DNA of 64,000 nucleotides, from positions 40,307 to 104,306 of the forward strand of contig JAEUHK010000101.1 of the NCBI GenBank assembly GCA_016795465.1. Reading direction: 5' to 3'. Made by a program: the position numbers and the translations under genes. The notes under the pieces were generated by a model, which searched no databases, had not been told where the DNA came from, and worked only from the letters and a program-made list of their open reading frames with translations. Positions 17,086-23,993 of the stretch are shown here, in pieces; positions within the stretch are counted from its first letter, which is position 1; the number at the start of each line of letters is the position of its first letter. The stretch comes from Verrucomicrobiaceae bacterium (GTDB lineage: Bacteria; Verrucomicrobiota; Verrucomicrobiia; Verrucomicrobiales; Verrucomicrobiaceae).

Positions 17086-18150
17086 TCAATCCAGCAGAGC
17101 ATGAAGCTCGTTCTCGGTCAGGTGATCAGGCTGTGCTCCTTCTTGGGGAAGAGGCACGACCCGGACAAACAACCGCCTCGCCAGCTTCACGAGGGCCTTT
17201 TCACGGCCCATGCGTCCAGCTTCATCCTCATCGAACATCAAGATGATGCCAGCCCTGCCTTCAGATGCCTCCACGAGGGCTGCTTCCTGAGCCATGGAAA
17301 GGGAACTCCCCATAATGGAAACAACCCGGTGAAAACCAAGCTGCCAGAGCTTGATGACATCGAAGAAACCTTCGACGACGATCAATGGCAGCCCTTTCTC
17401 TTCCTTGGAAGCACGGTCGAGATTGAAGACCTCGGCACTTTTTCGGAAGCCGTTCGGCAGCTTGTATTTCGGTCGATCCTCGGGCGGTTGCCCAGGCCAG
17501 CGTCCAGCGTAGCCCACGAGTTCGCCATCCTTATTGTGAATCGGGATGACGATGCGCCCGGACATGGTGCCCTTGGCGCAAAAACCGAGACCAAACTCTG
17601 CCACCGTTGCCGGGGTGAGTCCTCTCTCGGTTAGATACCCATGATCTGCTTTCAGATTCTCCAACTTGAAGCTGAGAGGGGCATTTTCTCCAGGTTCCTC
17701 CGCTGGTTCTTGTGGCTCCGCGATCCGCGAGGGTTGTGTGCTGTTTCCATGGGCAGGTGGTGAGCCAGACCATGGACGAGCGTTTTGCGCTGCCGGGCTT
17801 TGCTGCTGACGCGGCGGAGGTGAGTCCGATTTGCCAGCCAGACCGAGGTTGAACCACTGATCCAGCTTCAACGCTGCTTCGTGCGCATCGCAGTTCTCCA
17901 TCTTTGCGACGAAGTCGAGATGATTGCCGCCGCATTTGCATGTGGAGAGATGACAGAACCAGCAGTTCTTCGAGAGCGTCACCTTGAAGGTGTCTTTCCC
18001 GGAGGCTTCTGGGTGAATGGGACAAGGGCCGTCGAGGCCGTCGCCGTTGCGAGTGCTTTTCATTCCGGCGGTGAAGCCGTAGTGCTCAAGCACCTGTTGA
18101 AACGACACAGCGGCTTTGACTGCCGCGAAGTCGATGAATGGTTTTGCCAT
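17086..18150 (-). CDS. Primase-like protein with CHC2-type zinc finger and Toprim domain
   Basis: 354 residues from the MAKPFIDF methionine at 18150; the frame extends upstream but without coding character. A DnaG-like zinc site is visible: C43, H46, C63 and C66, with extra Cys at 71 and 73. After a Pro/Gln-rich linker (about 105-150) comes the primase N-lobe (LKADHGYLTERGLTPATVAEFGLGF) and a Toprim domain with VVEGFFD and MFDEDEAGR, the Mg-binding acidic residues. No C-terminal helicase-binding domain is present, as in plasmid-encoded primases. Probably primes replication of this element. Confidence 0.85.
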   Translation of the reverse strand: MAKPFIDFAAVKAAVSFQQVLEHYGFTAGMKSTRNGDGLDGPCPIHPEASGKDTFKVTLSKNCWFCHLSTCKCGGNHLDFVAKMENCDAHEAALKLDQWFNLGLAGKSDSPPPRQQQSPAAQNARPWSGSPPAHGNSTQPSRIAEPQEPAEEPGENAPLSFKLENLKADHGYLTERGLTPATVAEFGLGFCAKGTMSGRIVIPIHNKDGELVGYAGRWPGQPPEDRPKYKLPNGFRKSAEVFNLDRASKEEKGLPLIVVEGFFDVIKLWQLGFHRVVSIMGSSLSMAQEAALVEASEGRAGIILMFDEDEAGRMGREKALVKLARRLFVRVVPLPQEGAQPDHLTENELHALLD

Positions 18151-18170
18151 AAAATAATGAACTGTGCATT

Positions 18171-18287
18171 GGTGTTTGTGGGACGTTTGCAGGATGCAAA
18201 CACCTCCGCAGCTCATGGTATCAGGCGACCAGGTTTGGCGGGAGTTGACGGTTCCTTTTTGGTATGTGATGTTTTTCATCACTTACC
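18171..18287 (-). promoter_or_regulatory. Overlapping inverted repeats upstream of the primase gene
   Basis: Two competing stems lie just before the primase start. GGTGTTTG (18171-18178) pairs with CAAACACC (18197-18204), while GTTTGC (18185-18190) pairs with GCAAAC (18196-18201); they share bases and cannot both form. Further out, GGTATGTGATG (18261-18271) and CATCACTTACC (18277-18287) form an 11-bp dyad with one mismatch. The set may be repressor sites or an attenuator for the leftward primase transcript. The rest of the 18151-18326 gap shows no gene. Confidence 0.4.
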
Positions 18288-18326
18288 TTGTTAGTGGCTC
18301 TCACTCACATCAGTTGCCACTGTCGA

Positions 18327-18926
18327 TCATTTGGCACCTTTCGAACTCCAAGTAATCATGGATCGTTCGTGGTTGGTAAGCGGTGCCAACCATCGCGGGA
18401 GAACCCTAGCATAGGAACGCGAAAAACCGATGTTTTCGAGAAGCGTTTTTGATGCAACTTTCGCTTTTGCAGATCGGAGATACCAACGAATTCGTTCGGT
18501 TGGATTAAACGGAATTTCTTCGTATCTCGTGTCAACAACAGTTATCGGATCACCGACTCGAATTTTTCCTCCGTTCAAGAATAGGCCCAGAAAGCCACGA
18601 TTGTGAGCGATCTTACTGGGAAGGATAAAAGGGCGCAGCTTGTCGCAGCTTTCACAATGAAACGTCAGTCGAATCAATGCTTCACCAATCTGGAGAACCG
18701 TTCCTGAACGAAGGTTATGAAGGTTGTCGAATTCCACGATGATGTTTGCACGAAGCACCTCAGCTTCCACGCCAAACTCCTTCATGGTGCGAGTAGGAAC
18801 AATCAGCACTTGCCGCAAAGGGAGGCATTGGACTCCCCCTGCGATACCGTTGGCATCAAACATCAAACTGTTAGATGCCAAAAGCGGTGCGCCTTGCTTT
18901 TGCTTTATGAATAAATGCGTGACCAT
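18327..18926 (-). CDS. MOSC-domain protein
   Basis: 199 residues. The middle shows the MOSC pattern: VEAEVLRANIIVEF, LRSGTVLQIGEALIRLTFHCESCDKL with a CxxC pair (the family's sulfur-carrying Cys region), and RGFLGLFLNGGKIRVGDPITVV. MOSC domains transfer sulfur from pyridoxal-dependent or molybdenum cofactor partners. The C-terminal 60 residues (NPTERIRWYLRSAKAKVASKTLLENIGFSRSYARVLPRWL) form a helical extension not typical of YiiM-type MOSC proteins; it resembles an HTH-like or alkyltransferase-like helix bundle, but I cannot name it. Next gene upstream in the same direction is of unknown function, 32 bp away. Confidence 0.7.
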   Translation of the reverse strand: MVTHLFIKQKQGAPLLASNSLMFDANGIAGGVQCLPLRQVLIVPTRTMKEFGVEAEVLRANIIVEFDNLHNLRSGTVLQIGEALIRLTFHCESCDKLRPFILPSKIAHNRGFLGLFLNGGKIRVGDPITVVDTRYEEIPFNPTERIRWYLRSAKAKVASKTLLENIGFSRSYARVLPRWLAPLTNHERSMITWSSKGAK

Positions 18927-18958
18927 ATAAGCCGATTATACCACATGTCGCAATCTAC

Positions 18959-19630
18959 TCACAAAGGGAGAGCGAAGGTCGTTTTTGCCGCGCTTTTCCG
19001 ATCAGGACTATGCCCCAGCATTTCTGCTGTCCTCCGGATACTGGCATGCCAAAGAGTCTGAAATGCGGCCCAACTCAGATCACCAAGAAAATCAAGATCT
19101 GCGAGATGAATGATTCCATCTGGTGATTTTTTCATGAATAACTTATAAGGCGGGCGCGGCTTGACGCGAAACGCGATTTCTACAAAGGGCGATCTTCGTG
19201 TAATTGGGAAGTCATCAAATGGCCCGAATCCCGAAATCCAGCTCAAAGCCTGACCAGCTTTTGCACGAATTGCGATGCACCTGTATCCATCTATATATTC
19301 ATCGCTTTCGATGAAAAACGGATCGGTCGTGCTTAGCACATTAATGAGCTCAACGACACCATCAAGTGTATTGACGGAAGGGAAAATGAATGAGGCAGTG
19401 CTGACTTCGGGGCACCCAATAGCATCTTGGAATGCGCAATTGATCTGCGAGGAATCAGGTGCAAGCACATATTGCCTCCAACCATACCGCTCGGGGTTCT
19501 TGGCAGCGGCGGCGGCGAAAGCGCAACCAGCACCGTTACGCCTGTAAAATTCCATCTGTCTCTCAGTAATTTCAGATGCGGCGAGTTTTGCCGATGATTG
19601 ACTTGTCGAGGCTAGTTTGGTAGCATGCAT
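18959..19630 (-). CDS. Protein of unknown function, partner of MOSC gene
   Basis: 223 residues, no membrane segment or signal. The N-terminal third has NGAGCAFAAAAAKNPERYGWRQYVL and SQINCAFQDAIGCPE with three Cys. The centre is strand-rich (ECIAIRAK-like, GQALSWISGFGPFDDFPITRRSPFVEIAFRVKPRP) and the C-terminus is helical with RRTAEMLGHSPDR. FGPFDDFPITRR looks like a conserved active or binding loop. I do not recognise the family. Transcribed with the MOSC gene and divergent from GNAT-XRE-YhhQ; lower GC than the chromosome. Confidence 0.55.
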   Translation of the reverse strand: MHATKLASTSQSSAKLAASEITERQMEFYRRNGAGCAFAAAAAKNPERYGWRQYVLAPDSSQINCAFQDAIGCPEVSTASFIFPSVNTLDGVVELINVLSTTDPFFIESDEYIDGYRCIAIRAKAGQALSWISGFGPFDDFPITRRSPFVEIAFRVKPRPPYKLFMKKSPDGIIHLADLDFLGDLSWAAFQTLWHASIRRTAEMLGHSPDRKSAAKTTFALPL

Positions 19631-19680
19631 AGTGGTCGAAGTGGTAAGTATGGTTCAACATCCTGACTCGTTGCTTCGAC

Positions 19681-19776
19681 TGAGCTGGGTTTAACACCCT
19701 TGTGAAGAGTGGCTCTGGAAAGCTCCACTTCACTGCTCAGCCCATCATTGGCACTCACCAATGATGGGCTTTTTTA
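19681..19776 (+). ncRNA. Candidate structured RNA with three-way-junction fold and terminator
   Basis: No ORF covers this stretch on the plus strand, yet it folds well. An outer stem TGAGC (19681-19685)/GCTCA (19735-19739) encloses GGGT (19687-19690)/ACCC (19696-19699) and a third stem made of TGAA plus GTGG (19703-19706, 19709-19712) with CCAC plus TTCA (19725-19732). A strong terminator follows at once. This architecture fits a riboswitch-type leader of the GNAT-XRE-YhhQ operon 110 bp downstream, or a free-standing small RNA. No known riboswitch consensus recognised. Confidence 0.4.
19739..19775 (+). terminator. Strong rightward terminator in the divergent gap
   Basis: A perfect 13-bp stem, AGCCCATCATTGG (19739-19751) with CCAATGATGGGCT (19758-19770), has a 6-nt loop and a run of six T (19770-19775). 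No rightward gene precedes it: the nearest gene on the left runs leftward. It must therefore end a small RNA or act as a conditional terminator for the genes starting at 19887. Confidence 0.85.
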
Positions 19777-19794
19777 TTGCAAAGTGACAAAAAT

Positions 19795-19830
19795 GTCCAC
19801 TGATATTTACTAAGTCCACCAATAATGGAC
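19795..19830. promoter_or_regulatory. GTCCA/TGGAC dyad upstream of the GNAT gene
   Basis: GTCCA at 19814-19818 and TGGAC at 19826-19830 form a dyad (GTCCACCAATAATGGAC). A further TGTCCAC lies at 19794-19800, and the GNAT start codon itself reads ATGGAC (19887-19892). The spacing suits dimeric binding, most simply by the XRE protein encoded in the operon. The surrounding sequence is AT-rich and probably includes the promoter. Confidence 0.4.
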
Positions 19831-19886
19831 AACAATGTAATTTTGTTTGGCAATTTATGCAGCGGTGATATTTCTGTCCTCATACA

Positions 19887-20363
19887 ATGGACAAACTTTT
19901 CTTTCTCGCGCCATGCACGCCAAACATACATGAACCTCTTTCAGCCTGGATAAGCATGACTAACGAAGTGCCTCTAATTTCTGGAAAGAAGGACACTCAA
20001 TTGGCACCCGAAGAACTTGCGAGATGGGTAGCAACGTCAGTTTTCGCTGTGGTTGTCTGTGTCGGCGAATTGCCAATAGGCTTTGGGTCGCTAAGCATCT
20101 CTGAAGCACCTCTCGTCAATGGCGACGTCGAGATTTGCCACTTGATTGTGCATCCCAACTGGCGTCGTCAATATAAAGGATCAAGTCTTGTTTTGGAGCT
20201 GACTCGAATAGCGAAATCCAAAGGCTTCAAGCGTGTTGTGGGTCGTGTCGCACCGCACAATGCAATCGGGCGCGCGATTTTGTCATCGTTACGATGGGAA
20301 AAGCTTCCGACGACTGAGGTGCCTGAGGTATCATCCTGCGAATGGTTTTCCAAAGTCCTATGA
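19887..20363 (+). CDS. GNAT-family N-acetyltransferase
   Basis: 158 residues. The GNAT core is visible as GDVEICHLIVHPNWRRQYKGSSLVLELTRIAKSKG, where RRQYKG is the acetyl-CoA pyrophosphate loop (motif A, R/Q-x-x-G), followed by RVVGRVAPHNAIGRAILSSLRWEK (motif B). Substrate unknown. Its stop overlaps the next start as ATGA at 20360-20363, so acetyltransferase, regulator and transporter are translationally coupled. Low-GC codon use compared with the flanking chromosome supports recent transfer. Confidence 0.8.
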   Translation: MDKLFFLAPCTPNIHEPLSAWISMTNEVPLISGKKDTQLAPEELARWVATSVFAVVVCVGELPIGFGSLSISEAPLVNGDVEICHLIVHPNWRRQYKGSSLVLELTRIAKSKGFKRVVGRVAPHNAIGRAILSSLRWEKLPTTEVPEVSSCEWFSKVL

Positions 20364-21187
20364 AACCATGGGAAAATAAAGAGTTGGGGAGCCTCATCAG
20401 GCATGAGCGGCAACGCCTCGGTATGAGTGCTTCCCAGCTAGCAACGGAAGTTGGCCTAAAGACACGTCAGCACGTGAGTGGAATCGAAAAAGGGAAGTGT
20501 CCATCCCTGGAGGTGCTAGCGTCAATAGTGCGCTTCTTGAGCAAGACATCTGGAGATCAAGAATCTGTGAAGAAGGAAACGATTCTTCGACTTGCAACAG
20601 CAGCCTTCGGTATAGCCCCTGAAGATTTGGCAACGGGTTTAGATCCCACTCGCCTCCACGAGGAAGTCTTGTTTCAAAATACGCTTCAACCTGGGGATCA
20701 AATTTGGATTCTGACGGATACTTTTGCAGAGTTGCTAGACCCTAAGTTGCTTGATCAGACCATTGGAAATATTCGAGATCGTAATATCAGCTTCACATAC
20801 TTCGTGCCGCTTGGAAGCTTTGAATGGGAAGGGCTTCTCGCCGCCTTGGCGCATTCAATTTCCGAGACTGAACTTGAACAGAGGCTTCGAATCATCTCGA
20901 TTTCCCCTTTAGCTTTTGCATGTCGGATTCGAATAGCCAATCCGGGAACGAATCGACAACACGCAGTCTATGGTTTGCGTGTTGAGGGAGGTAGTGAGTT
21001 TTTGTTTTATCCAGCCCCGGTGGATTTGGTCAGAGCGTGGATTAAAACCCTTTGTTCGTTGGTTTCTTCGCTGACTGGTGTTGGTGTCTCGACACAACGA
21101 CAGTTATGCGTTGAGAAAGCATTAAGTGCTAAACTTGGCGAAGCACGCCTGTTATTTCCAACATCCCCAATCAACAAAAATATATGA
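20360..21187 (+). CDS. XRE-family regulator with C-terminal sensor-like domain
   Basis: 275 residues from the ATG at 20360, chosen because it overlaps the GNAT stop as ATGA; an ATG at 20342 is also in frame. The N-terminal helix-turn-helix (about 8-65: LIRHERQRLGMSASQLATEVGLKTRQHVSGIEKGK) is XRE/Cro type. The remaining 200 residues look like an alpha/beta sensor domain (PGDQIWILTDTFAELLDPKLLDQTIGNI, FTYFVPLG) resembling the phospholipase-D-like receiver domains seen in some regulators; I cannot name it. Its stop overlaps the YhhQ start as ATGA. Probably controls its own operon. Confidence 0.75.
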   Translation: MKPWENKELGSLIRHERQRLGMSASQLATEVGLKTRQHVSGIEKGKCPSLEVLASIVRFLSKTSGDQESVKKETILRLATAAFGIAPEDLATGLDPTRLHEEVLFQNTLQPGDQIWILTDTFAELLDPKLLDQTIGNIRDRNISFTYFVPLGSFEWEGLLAALAHSISETELEQRLRIISISPLAFACRIRIANPGTNRQHAVYGLRVEGGSEFLFYPAPVDLVRAWIKTLCSLVSSLTGVGVSTQRQLCVEKALSAKLGEARLLFPTSPINKNI

Positions 21188-21900
21188 AGAATGAATCTGA
21201 ATCCCAAGCAGAAGATGGAAAGCCAACCAAGGAACCCCAGCTTCTCCTCGTCATCGCAATCGCATTTGTCGTCTGTCTGTTGCTATCAAATCTCGCAGCA
21301 CAGAAGCTCATTCAGGTCTTCGGATATACGTTCACCGCTGGAATACTCTTGTTTCCTGTTACCTATATTTTCGGAGACTGCCTCACTGAAGTATATGGTT
21401 ATGCCCGCACCCGCTCAGTCATTTGGTGCGGTCTTGTTGCAAGCGCATTCATGGCTGGATTTATGGCGCTTGTCGTTTGGATAAGTCCTGCCGATGGATG
21501 GCCGTTTCAATCTTCGTTTTCTAGCGTCTATGCAATGGTTCCACGAACAGTCCTTGGTTCGATTATTGCGTATTGGGCGGGCGAATTCTTAAACTCCTAC
21601 GTTCTTGCTAAACTGAAGGTGATCAATGGTGGTCGGCGGCTTTGGTTGCGCACCATATTGTCAACCGTCTTTGGGCAGCTTTTGGACACAGTTTTATTCT
21701 TGGTCATAGCTTTTGCCGGAGTCCTGCCCACATCGTTGCTGATCCAAGCGGCATGGTCGGGCTACATTTTCAAAGTGTTGTATGAAGCTTTAGCGACCCC
21801 TTTCACTTACCTGATTGTAAACTGGTTGAAGCACAAGGAAGGCATCGACGTTTATGACTCACAAACAAATTTTAGCCCGTTCAAATTTACCTCAAAATGA
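21184..21900 (+). CDS. yhhQ: Queuosine-precursor transporter, YhhQ/VUT family
   Basis: 238 residues with six hydrophobic segments. The family pattern is clear: LLLSNLAAQKLIQVFGYTFTAGILLFPVTYIFGDCLTEVYGYARTRSVIWCG, then GSIIAYWAGEFLNSYVLAKLK and LRTILSTVFGQLLDTVLFLVIAF. YhhQ proteins import preQ0/preQ1 or queuine. In mobile elements such transporters sometimes accompany 7-deazaguanine DNA modification, but no tgtA/DpdA or QueC-F homologue is in this window. Third gene of the coupled GNAT-XRE-YhhQ set. Confidence 0.85.
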   Translation: MKNESESQAEDGKPTKEPQLLLVIAIAFVVCLLLSNLAAQKLIQVFGYTFTAGILLFPVTYIFGDCLTEVYGYARTRSVIWCGLVASAFMAGFMALVVWISPADGWPFQSSFSSVYAMVPRTVLGSIIAYWAGEFLNSYVLAKLKVINGGRRLWLRTILSTVFGQLLDTVLFLVIAFAGVLPTSLLIQAAWSGYIFKVLYEALATPFTYLIVNWLKHKEGIDVYDSQTNFSPFKFTSK

Positions 21901-21966
21901 AACTTGAGATCAATTTCGCTTCAGATGTGAATGCGGCTTCTTTGCTGCGATAACGAATTGACGGCT

Positions 21967-22857
21967 TTAAGCAAGAAGCGATCTCATCGGAGATGGAGTG
22001 CCTGAGTGGTGTATTACCGTTCGTCCGCGTTGGCTTATCTTTAAGTCGGCTATGGCAGTTTGAAGGTGTCTCACTCGCTCCAAGTTCCTCGCTAGAACGA
22101 GCACGCGAAAGCGGTTGACGTTGAGCCGAATGAGATGCGCTTTGGAAGCCATAGTAGCCTGGTAACTTATGATTTTACGCATCACGGAGCTCTGTCGAAT
22201 ATCACGTCGCTCAATGGGCATCGTTCCCCGGTCTGCTTCGAGGAAGTAGTAGGTGCGTTCTACGCAACCTTCTGGACGAGTCACTTCGAGGGCGAAGACC
22301 TTGTCCGGCACCACGCCGACATGGCGTTTGCCGGGGAGATCAACCGTCCAGCGAAAGGGTTCACGGTGATTCTCTCGACCTTTGGGTTGAGGCAGTTCGT
22401 GAGCGAAAAGCAGACGAACATCAGGACGCTGGCGGCAGTCGAGTTCGAGCGCGGCCATGAAGTCACTGACCATGAGGGTGTGCTCCAGGAATAGACGGCC
22501 AATGCCTTTGTTTCGAGTCGTCCAATCCATGCGCTCGAAGGGCATGTCGAGATCACGTCGAAGACGCCCCGCTCCGCGTGAGGCGAGGCCATAGACGAGA
22601 CTTTTAGAGCCGCCCTCGTGGTAGTAATCGAGCTGGCAGCGTGGGCGTTCCAGGTAGCCGTGGTGGTAGAGGAGGTTCAGACGGCGTAGAAGCTGCTGGC
22701 GGCTGCCACCGGCCAGTTTGATGAGCCATTCTGAACGAATGAAGCGATGCTCGGCGACATGGCGGAGGATTTCGAGGTCGCGCTGGGTGAATTGGAATGA
22801 TCCAGCGGCATCAGGATCGCGTGTGAATCGCGGGAGCCGCTGCTGTTTTTCAGTCAT
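21967..22857 (-). CDS. Replication-relaxation family protein
   Basis: 296 residues. The N-terminal winged-helix part (about 20-85: FTQRDLEILRHVAEHRFIRSEWLIKLAGGSRQQLLRRLNLLYHHGYLERP) and the following restriction-like fold (DWTTRNKGIGRLFLEHTLMVSDFMAALELDC, HVGVVPDKVFALEV, FFLEADRGTMPI) match the replication-relaxation family found next to plasmid and conjugation genes. The E-A-D and V-P-D-K residues look like nuclease-fold remnants. Role in plasmid replication or transfer inferred from family. It ends 66 bp from the convergent YhhQ stop. Confidence 0.75.
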   Translation of the reverse strand: MTEKQQRLPRFTRDPDAAGSFQFTQRDLEILRHVAEHRFIRSEWLIKLAGGSRQQLLRRLNLLYHHGYLERPRCQLDYYHEGGSKSLVYGLASRGAGRLRRDLDMPFERMDWTTRNKGIGRLFLEHTLMVSDFMAALELDCRQRPDVRLLFAHELPQPKGRENHREPFRWTVDLPGKRHVGVVPDKVFALEVTRPEGCVERTYYFLEADRGTMPIERRDIRQSSVMRKIISYQATMASKAHLIRLNVNRFRVLVLARNLERVRHLQTAIADLKISQRGRTVIHHSGTPSPMRSLLA

Positions 22858-22878
22858 GCAAGGATTGTATCACGAATA

Positions 22879-22905
22879 AAGCCTCTCCAGGTTGTGGAGA
22901 GGCTT
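22879..22905 (-). terminator. Terminator after ardC
   Basis: AAGCCTCTCCA (22879-22889) and TGGAGAGGCTT (22895-22905) form a perfect 11-bp stem. Read leftward the stem is followed by TTATTCG. It ends the traD-orf-ardC transcript and separates it from the replication-relaxation gene. Confidence 0.75.
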
Positions 22906-22929
22906 CTGGATTCACGCTGTCATCGTCAC

Positions 22930-23844
22930 TTAGGTGCTGTCAGTTGAAGGGGCTGCCCGATTGAGGATGAAGCTGGCAGCTTTGCTGGCCTGGGATGCGG
23001 CATTGATGATCCAGCGTTTGTGTTCTTTGACGCGCAAGACATCCAGCCAGCTTTGCAGGTAGGCGGCGGACTGCTCATGGGAGTCACTCACGATATGGGT
23101 ATCCATGCCGAGAAACGCAGCGCCCATCTCGGCGACGAGTTCTTCCAGGGAATAGACTTTTCCTCCGAAGCCGTCATGTTTGATGAGGCTTTCGCGGTTC
23201 AATCTCTTTGGATGACCGCTGGAGTGAATCAATTCGTGGAAGAGTGTGAGGTAGTATGCCTCGGCACTCTCGAACGACGCGATGGCAGGCATTTGAACCG
23301 TGTCTGTTGCCATGCGGTAGCAGGCCACGGTGCTTTTGCCTTCATGGATCACAGGACGTAGCTGCATCTCGGCGACGACCTGATCGGCGGCTGCGATCCG
23401 TTCATTCGGGCTGAGTGCCGGAATGCCTGGTGTTGCGGGGAACTCGATGCCTTCGATCTGCGTGGCGTTGAAGACCGTGTATTCCCGAAGGAAGAGGCGT
23501 TTGCGCTGGGGGTGTGCCGGATCGTCGGAGCCTTCGTTCTCGGAAGACGAGGCGGACTTCGATTCTCCGACCTTGATGACATGTGCGCCCCGTTCGCCCT
23601 TGCGGACATGTCCGCCTCTTTCCTGGGCCTGACGAAATGTCAGCCAGTAAGGGGAGGGCAAGTGTCGCAGGCCGAGGAGCAGGACGTTGATGCCATTGTA
23701 GGTCTTGCCAGTGTGGAAGTTGCGCGGGATGCCGACTTCACGCTGCCAGGGGCAGCGCCAGGGAACGACGCCGCGTTCCAGATGTTCGATGATGAGGTTG
23801 GTTACAGTTTGATAAGGATCTATGCGCGATTCTGCGGTGCTCAT
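22930..23844 (-). CDS. ardC: ArdC-type antirestriction protein (ssDNA-binding plus metallopeptidase domain)
   Basis: 304 residues. The N-terminal ArdC ssDNA-binding domain (about 10-130) has IIEHLERGVVPWRCPW and the GKTYNGINVLLLGLRHLPSPYWLTFRQAQERGG pattern. The C-terminal zincin-like domain has LFHELIHSSGH (HExxH zinc site) and VAEMGAAFLG, the downstream helix that completes such sites. ArdC proteins protect incoming plasmid DNA against restriction during conjugation. The start overlaps the stop of a 50-residue ORF as ATGA. Confidence 0.9.
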   Translation of the reverse strand: MSTAESRIDPYQTVTNLIIEHLERGVVPWRCPWQREVGIPRNFHTGKTYNGINVLLLGLRHLPSPYWLTFRQAQERGGHVRKGERGAHVIKVGESKSASSSENEGSDDPAHPQRKRLFLREYTVFNATQIEGIEFPATPGIPALSPNERIAAADQVVAEMQLRPVIHEGKSTVACYRMATDTVQMPAIASFESAEAYYLTLFHELIHSSGHPKRLNRESLIKHDGFGGKVYSLEELVAEMGAAFLGMDTHIVSDSHEQSAAYLQSWLDVLRVKEHKRWIINAASQASKAASFILNRAAPSTDST

Positions 23845-23993
23845 GGGGCTTCGGTGTTGAGGTTGTCAGTAGAAGCCGACCTCGTAGGTGAGGCAGGCTT
23901 CAGTCTGGCAACCGCAGGCTCCGAGAGCCGCAGAACGCTCTGCCAATCAGGATACCAAAGCAGAGCGTATTCTCGCAAGGGATGCGCCGTCAT
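23841..23993 (-). CDS. Small ORF (50 aa) coupled between traD-like gene and ardC
   Basis: An unbroken 51-codon frame starts with the ATG overlapping the traD-like stop (ATGA, 23990-23993) and ends with a TGA overlapping the ardC start (ATGA, 23841-23844). Such double coupling is hard to explain by chance and fits a real small gene. The product begins MTAHPLREYALLWYPDWQSV, is hydrophilic with a Trp/Tyr-rich first half and a Ser/Pro/Thr-rich tail, and has no membrane segment. No family recognised. It may be a small transfer or antirestriction accessory. Confidence 0.6.
   Translation of the reverse strand: MTAHPLREYALLWYPDWQSVLRLSEPAVARLKPASPTRSASTDNLNTEAP

Noticed and set aside
19739..19775. 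Terminator for the leftward 18959-19630 gene
   Set aside because: It lies upstream of that gene's start and its T-run is on the plus strand.
18327..21900. A complete dpd-type 7-deazaguanine DNA modification system
   Set aside because: Only the YhhQ-type transporter fits; no DpdA/TGT-like, DpdB or helicase gene was found in the window.
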